NCBI RefSeq assembly: GCF_026914265.1
Contig: NC_069130.1
Span: 46,895,929 to 46,959,928, forward strand
Source: Mya arenaria
Lineage: Eukaryota; Mollusca; Bivalvia; Myida; Myidae
DNA: 64,000 nt
Reading direction: 5' to 3'
Position numbers and translations under genes: made by a program. Below the pieces are notes generated by a model, which was not told the DNA's origin, ran no database searches, and saw only the letters and a list, made by a program, of their open reading frames with translations. The stretch's first letter is position 1, and the number at the start of each line of letters is the position of its first letter. This document shows, in pieces, positions 55,936 to 64,000 of this stretch.

Positions 55936-58900
55936 GATTGCCATGGTGACGACCCCTCGAATCAACAAAGACTATCATTTTCATGTTTAAATGTCTGTGG
56001 GCTCAAGCCTAAACTAGAAATTCCTGAATTGTGTTCATATTTGTCAAATTTTGATATTTTTGCCTGCACTGAAACGAAACTAGATAATTTTGATAAAATC
56101 AAGGTAGATAACTTTACATTTTTTGCCAAAAATAGAACTCAGAAAGTACATAAGAAATCTGGAGGAATCGGTGTTTTTATTAAAGATAGTATTCTGCCGA
56201 AATTCAAGTCTATTGATAATAATTGTGAATACATACAGTGGTTTAAGATAGAATGCTCTGCACTTAATACTGATGAAGATGTTTACTTTGGCATAGTCTA
56301 TGTGCCTCCAGATAATTCAAAATATTTCTCTAGAGAAATATATGAAGATTTTTATCAAGAAATTGAAACTTACAGTACCACATATAATAATGTTGTATTA
56401 CTTGGAGATTTCAATGCACGAACAGGGTTACAATCTGATATTACTACTGTTGATAATTTCATTTTTGAGCAAGTTGACATTAATCCTAATGAAGTATTTG
56501 ATGATAATATTTCACAGTTACTAATTGCTTCCAATATGTCTGTAAGCCGCTCTTCGAAAGACTTGGTTGTTAATAGATTAGGGTCTAACCTAGTGGAATT
56601 TTGCAAAAATAATGATTTTCTAATATTGAATGGAAGAGCTTTTTCTGACAAAGATGTCGGTAGATATACCTGCAAAAATGCATCTGTAGTAGATTACGTA
56701 GTTGTCTCAAAGCACTGTTTAAAACTGTTTGATTCATTTGAAATTTCTGAATTCTGTCCGTTGCTTTCAGACGTTCACTGTGCTGTTGTTTTTCAATGTA
56801 AATCAGCTAATGTTGAAGTAGTAATTGAGGAAAATGATACTGAGAGAGTAAGACGTTGGCAAAATGAAAAATGTAATGATTTTATAGCTAATTTAGATAT
56901 CCAGGAATTAGATGAAATTAGAAATATATTGAACTCAACTGACACTACATTTGACAAAGAAAAGATAAACAATATTGTTTCAAAAATTGGTTCTGTTCTT
57001 ACTGTATCTGCCAAAACTACTTTTGGTGTTAAAAAGATGACCTCTAAAAAGACACCCAAGAAGTACACAAAGAAGAAATGGTTTGATAATAATTGCTGTA
57101 ATGCTCGTAGAGAATTCCATAGATGTAAAAGGATGTTTAAGTCTTGTAAAACAGATGCTAATAAGCAAAGTCTATTGAATTCAAGTAAATTATATAAGAA
57201 AACTATTAGAACTGCTGTTGTTAATTATAAACGTAAATTCAAAAAAGACATTAGAAATATGTATAGTAAATCACCTAAAGATTATTGGAAATATGTGAAT
57301 AGTTTGAATGATAAGTCTAAAAGCTCATGTGTTAATGAAGAAATATTTCTTAACTTTTTTGAAAATTTGAACTCTGCAAACGATGATGTTATGGAAGACC
57401 CTATTGCAGATTTCCCAGATGTTACTGTTTTACATAGTCTTGACAATGACATTACTAGAGCTGAAGTTGCAAAAGCTGTCAAGAACCTTAAAAATGATAA
57501 AGCTTGTGGTTTAGACCAGATAGCTAATGAATATATTAAATCATCATGTGACATTTTTCTTGATATCTATGTTAATTTGTTCAATGTTGTTTTACAAACT
57601 GGTATCTTACCAGAATCCTGGCTTGTTGGTGTTATATTACCAATCTATAAAAATAAAGGGGACATGCAGTCTCCGGAAAATTATAGACCGATTACAATTT
57701 TGAGTTGTCTTGGCAAAGTGTTTACTGCTATACTGAATAATAGACTGACAAATTTCCTGGAAGAAAATGAATTACTGTTAAAAAACCAAGCTGGATTTCG
57801 AAAAAATCATAGCACTATTGATAATATATTTATATTGCACTTGTTATCAGAATATTGTAAACATAAGAAATCAAAATTGTTCTGTGCCTTTGTTGATTTT
57901 AGAAAAGCTTTCGACTCTGTATGGAGAGCTGGCGTCTGGGCAAAGTTGTTAAAGTATAATATTAATGGGAAAATGTTTAATGTAATAAAAAATATGTATA
58001 GCAACATAAAATCATGCTTGTTATTAAATAATACTACCACAAAATATTTCCAATGCTGTAACGGTGTTAGACAGGGTGAGAATCTATCACCGATACTATT
58101 TTCCTTGTTTTTAAATGACCTAGAAAACTATATGTTGAACAAAAGCACACCATGTATTGACATTACTGATGTTGACTTAGATATATACCTAAAATTAATA
58201 GTTCTATTGTATGCTGATGATACTGTAATATTTGCAAAATCTGAGCAAGAGTTGATATGTACATTAAAGAATTTTGATGACTATTGTAATATATGGAAAC
58301 TAGATATTAATGTTCAAAAAACAAAAGTAATGGTGTTTTGAGATAAACCAAGACGAAATAGAAATATTATTATAAATAATAAGCAGTTTGAGGTCGTAGA
58401 TACATTTAAATACCTGGGTGTTACATTCTCTAAAAATAGACATTTAGTTAATTGTAAAAAGCATGTTGTAGAACAAGCTAGAAAAGCCTTATACTGTTTG
58501 TATGTTAAGATAAGAAATTTATGTTTGCCTATAGACTGTCAACTTAAACTATTTGACAATACTGTTGTACCAATATTACTTTATTCATGTGAAGTGTGGG
58601 GCTACGGTGATCTAAACCTTATAGAAAAAGTCCATACAGACTTTTTGAAGCATATTTTGAATGTTAAAAAAAGTACACCACACATTATGTTATATGGTGA
58701 TCTTGGTCGATACCCATTAAGCATTATGTTAAAAAAACGTATAATAGGTTTTTGGTATAAACTAACTCATTACAATTACAATTTGTCATCTGTTTTGTAT
58801 AAATACTTGTACAAAGATTTCTCTGTTAATGGCCATCAGTATGGATGGTTTAGCAATGTTAAATCGATACTTGATGCTTGTGGTCTGAGTTATATATGGC

Positions 58901-59406
58901 AAAGTCAATACTTTCCAGGATCTAAATATGCTTTGTTAAACTTAGTTGAAACTTCATTAAAAGACCAGTACAGACAGAACTGGAACAGTGATATTGTTAG
59001 TTCATCCAAATGTATTAATTATAGAATATATAAGTCTGAATTTAGGCTTGAAAATTGTTATATTAATGTACATGATAACCTCATGCAACCTCTTGTAGAT
59101 TTCAGACTATGTAACAACCACCTGCCAATTGAAAAGGGTAGATGGCTTGGCATTGATAGAAATGATAGAAAATGTAATTTATGCACTTGTAATGAAATTG
59201 GCGATGAATTCCATTATCTTCTTCGTTGTCCTTATTTTATGAATGCTAGAAAAATGTACTTGCCTACTATAAATATGCAAAATGTGAATATACTTACATT
59301 CAAGAATATTATGTGTGAAAATGATCCTCATAAGATAGATAACCTTAGCAAATACCTAAAAATTGTTTGTAAAACTTTCAAAAACCCACCTGGCAATAAT
59401 ATCTAA
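55936..59406 (+). CDS. LINE ORF2: endonuclease and reverse transcriptase, one internal stop
   Basis: The frame begins directly after the ORF1 TAG. The endonuclease N-terminal motif SCLNVCGLKPK (from about 55981) precedes any in-frame ATG. Endonuclease: FACTETKL, LLGDFNARTG, SVVDYVVV and SDVHC. Reverse transcriptase: ILPIYKNKGD, NYRPITILS, AGFRKNHST, FVDFRKAFDSV, GVRQGENLSPILFSL and catalytic YADD, followed by KLDINVQKTKVMVF. A TGA (58339-58341) interrupts after MVF; the same frame continues as a normal RT thumb region (FKYLGVTFSKNR, VVPILLYSCEVWGYG) to a C-terminal Cys/His motif (CNLCTCNEIGDEFHYLLRC) and stops at 59404-59406. Without the TGA the protein would be about 1156 residues. It would copy element RNA at nicked target DNA. 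This copy is probably inactive unless the TGA is suppressed. Confidence 0.88.
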
Positions 59407-59660
59407 TATTTAATAGCTTACTAGTCGTAATGATTAACACTGTACTTATGCTGTTTTGTTGTCTATACATGTAGTCTATATTTATTTGTACTTAGTACAC
59501 TTGTTTTGTTAGTTTAACTTCTAACCATACAGCCTGGTTACTTATAGAAACTGTTTTGTTATACAACACATGTTTAGATACATATTGTATTATACATGTC
59601 ACCTCAAAACACATACTTGTAATATGTGATGAGAGTAAAATAAAACTGTAAACTGTAAAA

Positions 59661-59858
59661 CAACACTTGTCATTGTAAACAAGGTCATAGAACTATACAG
59701 GGTGCTGCACAAGGACACAATATCACGCCTTGTGCAAACACCCAATTAGCAGACGATTTGTGACACATACCCGCTTCGCGACAGACACTGTTGATCACCT
59801 GAAATATTTCATCTGAAAAGTTTTATAACAATTGCTATGTCTCTGCTAAGCTATTTCA
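59661..59858. other. Spacer between LINE copies
   Basis: No gene is seen. Confidence 0.4.
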
Positions 59859-59867
59859 TTGAAATTT

Positions 59868-61073
59868 TATTACGAATATTCGAATACCCATTTTGGTATC
59901 CGAATACTTGCGTGGGATGTCTCTTTTCGGGAGCAATTTCGCTCCAGGATTATTTCTAATTTACCTGTTTTCAATAATATTTTTCATAATGTTGATTGCT
60001 CAAACAGAGACGCAGTTAACAATATGCTACATTCCTTCACAAACACTATTCAGAGTGTAGCTGAACCATTGTTTTCAAAAGAATGTTTTTATTCAGATCA
60101 TGTATATTTTGAGAATTATACCCATAACAATAAGAATTGGTTCGATCATGATTGTACTGTAGCACGTGATTTGTATTTAGATGCTCTTAGAATTTTTAAT
60201 ACTGATAGGTCAGATGCAAATAGATTGTTATTATGTAATGCGAAAAAACAGTACAAGAATATAGTTCGTAAGAGAAAGAATATTGATTATAGAAAGAGAA
60301 TGGAAGATATTGAAAATTTGAGAAAGAGTAAGCCTAGAGAATTCTGGAAATATTTTAAGTCTAAAACTACAAACAATTCAAATAAAATTCCACTCGATAA
60401 TTTTCGAGAATATTTCGCAAATCTTAGTACCTCTGTCTTTGGCAGCCTTAATCATGACGCAGAGGATTTTAATATTAATTATGATTTTAATGCACCAAAT
60501 AATAGTTTTCCAGAACTTGACGAGGCAATATCTGTACAAGAAATAATAAATGCTACTAAGGCATTAAAACGTTGTAAAGCCTATGGTACTGATAATATGT
60601 TGAATGAATATTTTATTGAAACTATAGACATTTTAGCATCACATCTATGTGATTTGTTTAACAATATATTAAATTCGGGTTATTTTCCCGAACAATGGAC
60701 TGAAGGGATTATAATCCCCTTACATAAAAAAGGATCATATTCTGATGTAAATAATTATAGGGGAATTACTTTAGTTAGTTGTTTATCGAAATTATTTACC
60801 ACTGTTATAAATAAGCGTGTTGAAAAGTTTTGTGAACAACATGATATTATTTCGGATGCCCAATTCGGATTCAGAAAAGGGCGCTCTACCACTGATGCTA
60901 TATTTATATTGTTATCTCTTATTCAAAATTATTTGTTTGAAAACAAAAGGCTTTATGTTATATATGTTGATATGATGAAATGTTTTGATACTATTTATAG
61001 AAATGCCCTATGGCTGAAAATGTATAAATGTGGAATACAGGGAAAAATACTTAGAATCACTAGGCTGTGGTAA
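59868..61073 (+). pseudogene. LINE ORF2 fragment, RT palm truncated
   Basis: A different LINE from the one just upstream. After an attcgaatac-type junction the frame holds the endonuclease-RT linker (NNKNWFDHDCTVARDLYLDA, KPREFWKYFKSK) and the first RT blocks (EGIIIPLHKKGSYSDVNNYR, LVSCLSKLF, QFGFRKGRSTTDA, YVDMMKCFDTI). It stops at RLW before the catalytic YxDD block. The endonuclease and the rest of RT are absent, so it is truncated at both ends. The break at about 61070 leads into unrelated sequence. Confidence 0.85.
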
Positions 61074-61677
61074 GTTTTTCGGTTTTTACCATATATGGAA
61101 TATTAAAATAGTCACGTGGTGTGGGCATGCGCGGTGCTACACTACCGTGATGCTGACTGTAACAAAAATGGCTGCCTAGAAGAAGGAAATGTGTTGCCGG
61201 TAACGAGACTTACGCATACTTGGTTGCATGTTTGTATGAAATCATGAGAAGATAAGTGGTGTTAAATGTGTGTAATTTAAATACTTTGTTCAATTGAGTT
61301 TAGCGTCGTAGCCAACGGTGAAAATGGCATCGATCCAATTCCAAAATAATAATTGATGTTTTTTATTTCAATATTTGTTAGTTCTTTTTATGTTTTTACT
61401 TTGACTACATATAGGCTAAGGATACAAATCCGTACACTTTTTAAGTGTTTTTTCACACTTATCTTTTTTGTTGTAAGTTAAAACTTCGTATGAAACATCT
61501 TTGGTTAATGTGACAACAGATTCCCGTCCTAATATTTTTTTATGTAAAAAAATCGTTCATATTATGGAAAGAAAAACACCATTAAAATTATGCTATGGAG
61601 GGCACATATACTGTTTCCTTGCATGGTAATACAATTATAAATATTACCGATGCTATTTTGAATAAACACTACTGTAA
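61074..61677. other. No recognisable gene; possible CpG-type promoter patch
   Basis: The part at 61110-61215 is more GC-rich (gggcatgcgcggtgc, then aaaaatggctgcc and ttgccggtaacgag) and could be a promoter or first exon. No coding frame extends from it. The rest is AT-rich. Confidence 0.3.
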
Positions 61678-61992
61678 TGCACCAGTCAATTGTAACCACG
61701 GCCCCCCTAGGTCCGGGGGTGTGGGTGGGGTATATACCAGGGATAGCTGGGGAAGTGGGCCATGTTTTTACCTTTCAGGTGGCCCCACAGTGCCGGGTGA
61801 ATGAGGTGGTTTTGTCTTCGCTTTAAATATACCTAGGGTCCCTGGCGGACAGGGGCATTTGGCGGGGATCTTACCATCTGTTTGTGCCCGCAGGGCGGGG
61901 ATTTTAGCTGGGGTTGGCTGGGCTGAAAGTCAAAATCCCCGCTATCCCCCAGAAAGGGAGGGGGGGGGGCATGGTTACAATTGACTGGTGCA
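61678..61992. mobile_element. PIF/Harbinger-like MITE, copy
   Basis: 315 bp with ends tgcaccagtcaattgtaacc and ggttacaattgactggtgca. These are exact inverses over at least 20 bp. It is flanked by TAA at 61675-61677 and 61993-61995. Interior GC-rich. This is the best-preserved member in the window. Confidence 0.8.
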
Positions 61993-62248
61993 TAAGCCTC
62001 ACTCAAGTTATTTATTGTTTCAAATGTTTTTTGGAACAATTGCAATTCAAATGTTAAGATTATTTATATTTATAAATATCTTGAAGTTAACATAACCACA
62101 AAACCTCAAAAATGCACATGAATCTTCTGAGGTCATTCCCGCGTGTGCTACATTATGATTTTTAAGCGTATTTACATTAAATGGCATTTTTTTTTTAAAA
62201 AGTACTCAACAAACAAGATGAAATTAATGAACTGTATTCATCAAATAA

Positions 62249-62543
62249 TGCACCAGTCAATTGTAACCACGGTTCCCCCAGGTCTTTGGGTATACCGGGG
62301 AAAAGGGCCGTGTTTTTACTTTCCAGGTGACCCCGCAGGGCCAGGTGACCGTGGTGGTTTTGTCATAGGGCCATATTAAGCCGAGATTGGGCGTTATTTA
62401 GAGTCTCTGGGGTGCGGGGGCATTTGGCCGGGGTTTAAACATCAGTTTGTCCCCGCAGGGCGGGGATTTTACCCGGGGTTGGCTGGACCGAAAGTCAGAC
62501 CTGGGGGGGGGGGGGGGGGGGGGGCTGGTTACAATTAGTAGGT
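62249..62543. mobile_element. PIF/Harbinger-like MITE, decayed copy
   Basis: The left end tgcaccagtcaattgtaacc is intact. The right end (ggttacaattagtaggtga) has diverged, and a run of about 20 G lies just inside it. Confidence 0.7.
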
Positions 62544-62939
62544 GATCAGTATTTGTGCCCTGTTTGGAAATATACCACGTATGGTCAACCAGTAATGTCA
62601 TAATTATTCTTTAAGCTGCCCTGCTATAACTCCTGTTTGAATTCTTTTCATCTCAGTAAGTTATTGTGGGGCTATTAGAACAGGTTATATGAAAGTTGAC
62701 GTCACGGTATGTGAATTTCATCACCAACATCAGAATCTTCTATTTAGAAGTAAGAGCCACATTGTTGGTTGCTTGTCATGTAATGGGACAAAATAAAATT
62801 TATCATGAGGAAATAGTTGTCAAACATTTAAAATGCTCCAAAAAACTGATGTTTACAACCATGTACACAGGAGTTAAGAAATGAAAAAGACATGTTTGTG
62901 AATTGTCACAGTAAATAAATACTGCCGGTAGATATCTAT
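62544..62939. other. No recognisable gene
   Basis: AT-rich spacer. Nothing else is seen. Confidence 0.4.
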
Positions 62940-63272
62940 AACTGTCTCCGATGCCCAGTTGTAAAGTTGTCCGCCTAAGGAGTTGGAGGTCAGGGTTCAA
63001 ACTCCCAAGCCACTTCTTACTGAAATACTTTAAAAGTTGGTACAAGTACATGTAGCTCCCTTGTCTGGTGCCTGGCAGTGTAGTGCTTGAAAAAGTAGTG
63101 TATTCAGTACTGGTTTAGTCTAGGTAAGTTGCACCCTGTGTATCAGTGCTTCACACCTAGCCCGTGAAGGAACTAAGGGGTCTCTTTGTAAAAGAGCTAG
63201 GGTATTGCACCTGGACTCTTGTTTACCACATCTGCCTTTTGCTACATCTTTTTCTATTTTTTTCTATTTTAT
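62940..63272 (+). mobile_element. tRNA-derived SINE
   Basis: The tRNA-like head gatgcccagttgtaaagttg is followed about 35 bp later by gggttcaaactcc, a good polymerase III B box. The body of about 250 bp ends with a repeated tttttcta tail (about 63247-63272). There is no open frame. It would be mobilised by a LINE machinery. The A box is weaker than the B box. Confidence 0.65.
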
Positions 63273-63428
63273 AAGGTGGTTGTCTCAAGGTGTTCATGTT
63301 AAATAAAGCATTCAGGGTTGTTTATCTTCCAAGTCTAATTTCAACATGTAAACATGACGGTATTTTTCATGGTCTCTGCACAATTGCCTCCGAATATGAC
63401 AATTCTGTCTCATGGAAGTGGCATGCAA

Positions 63429-63490
63429 TGCACCAGTTATTGGTTTCCCCCCCCAGACCTGGGAATTTGTTGTTACAATTGACTGGTGCA
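63429..63490. mobile_element. PIF/Harbinger-like MITE, short deleted copy
   Basis: 62 bp only. tgcaccagttattgg at the left and gttacaattgactggtgca at the right, with most of the interior lost. Confidence 0.6.
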
Positions 63491-64000
63491 ATTTAACTTG
63501 TGTGATCATCTTTTTCAAAAATTTAATATTGTCACTCTTCAGACAGTTTGAGGGACGTATTTCTCATAGTATACTATACATGACAAACAGAATACTTGAA
63601 AAAAATGTCTGTTTTTCAGCCTGTCTGTGAATTTGTTAAAATTCACAGCCGAAAAATGACAGGCGTGAGCCTTGCATACGAGAAAGGCTAAATACCCTCT
63701 AGGGTTATAACATTGAAAAGTCAAAAGATAGTAATAGTAATCTTTTCTTTTTTAAAAAAAATGTCCACACACACTTCAAACATGAATAATATTGATATCA
63801 AGTCATAGGGTACCTATATATTGCTTTTAGTGAAACAATGTTTATACTCCTTTTCACTAGCTAACGACCAAACTAGTTTGTTCAAACAGTTGGAGAAATC
63901 CATCAAAACAGACACATATTTAGTAAACAAAAACACTATTTTATACACCTAAATCACACATTTTGGTGTCAGTGGTATTCATTATATGACAGTACTGTTT
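63491..64000. other. No recognisable gene
   Basis: AT-rich sequence to the window end. Confidence 0.45.

Larger units (their letters stand above)
54450..59660 (+). mobile_element. Near full-length LINE retrotransposon
   Basis: This holds a 5' leader of about 460 bp, ORF1, ORF2 (endonuclease, reverse transcriptase, Cys-rich C terminus) and a 3' UTR of about 250 bp. It ends with an actgtaaactgtaaaa short repeat that is probably the 3' tail. The left edge is approximate and I found no target duplication. ORF1 and ORF2 are in one frame separated by TAG, and ORF2 has one internal TGA. Confidence 0.8.

Noticed and set aside
62940..63015. Genuine tRNA gene
   Set aside because: A good B box exists, but the arms do not pair well and a SINE body with a repeated tail follows.

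Overview
The window is AT-rich, intron-bearing animal DNA, most likely from a bivalve or other mollusc. That placement rests on the repeat families (a Steamer/Mag-like Ty3 element, a Pearl/Helentron-like satellite-cored element, tRNA-derived SINE-type repeats, several small TIR elements) and on a host gene with canonical GT-AG introns. No species can be named from the sequence alone.

Only one host gene is firmly recognised: ZMYND12, a MYND zinc-finger/TPR protein of the sperm and ciliary axoneme. It lies on the + strand at 42166-49396 in eight coding exons that join in frame to 368 codons. Its introns hold relic copies of exon 4 and a 54-bp minisatellite that resembles part of a tRNA. A large 28-bp minisatellite field (50300-52060) follows its 3' end. 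A weakly supported minus-strand spliced transcript lies at 23670-25960.

The rest is dominated by mobile DNA. Layout: 1-4270, unassigned sequence, a 466-bp tandem duplication, a Harbinger-like MITE and a 72-bp minisatellite; 4274-9201, a complete Ty3/gypsy element on the minus strand with 220-bp LTRs that look identical and a 5-bp target duplication; 11336-17460, a second Ty3/gypsy element on the + strand whose gag and pol are joined by a textbook -1 frameshift cassette and whose 3' LTR I cannot find; 18270-20990, small inverted-repeat elements; 21697-23168, a satellite-cored Helentron/Pearl-like element; 27315-28776, a Harbinger-like MITE split by a hAT-like insertion.

From 27794 to 38764 lies a nearly identical 5.5-kb tandem duplication. 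Each copy carries part of the hAT-like insertion, a long-TIR foldback element with 10-bp target duplications, one end of a larger TIR element, and an AP-endonuclease fragment of a LINE. The larger TIR element (36801-42006) encloses LINE ORF1/endonuclease remains and ends 160 bp before the ZMYND12 start codon. The right part of the window holds three more LINE pieces. One (about 54450-59660) is near full length, with ORF1 and ORF2 in a single frame separated by an amber codon. Further Harbinger-like MITEs and a tRNA-type SINE follow.

Apart from ZMYND12, the genes form separate retrotransposon cassettes (gag-protease-RT-RNase H-integrase, or ORF1-endonuclease-RT), not a joint pathway.
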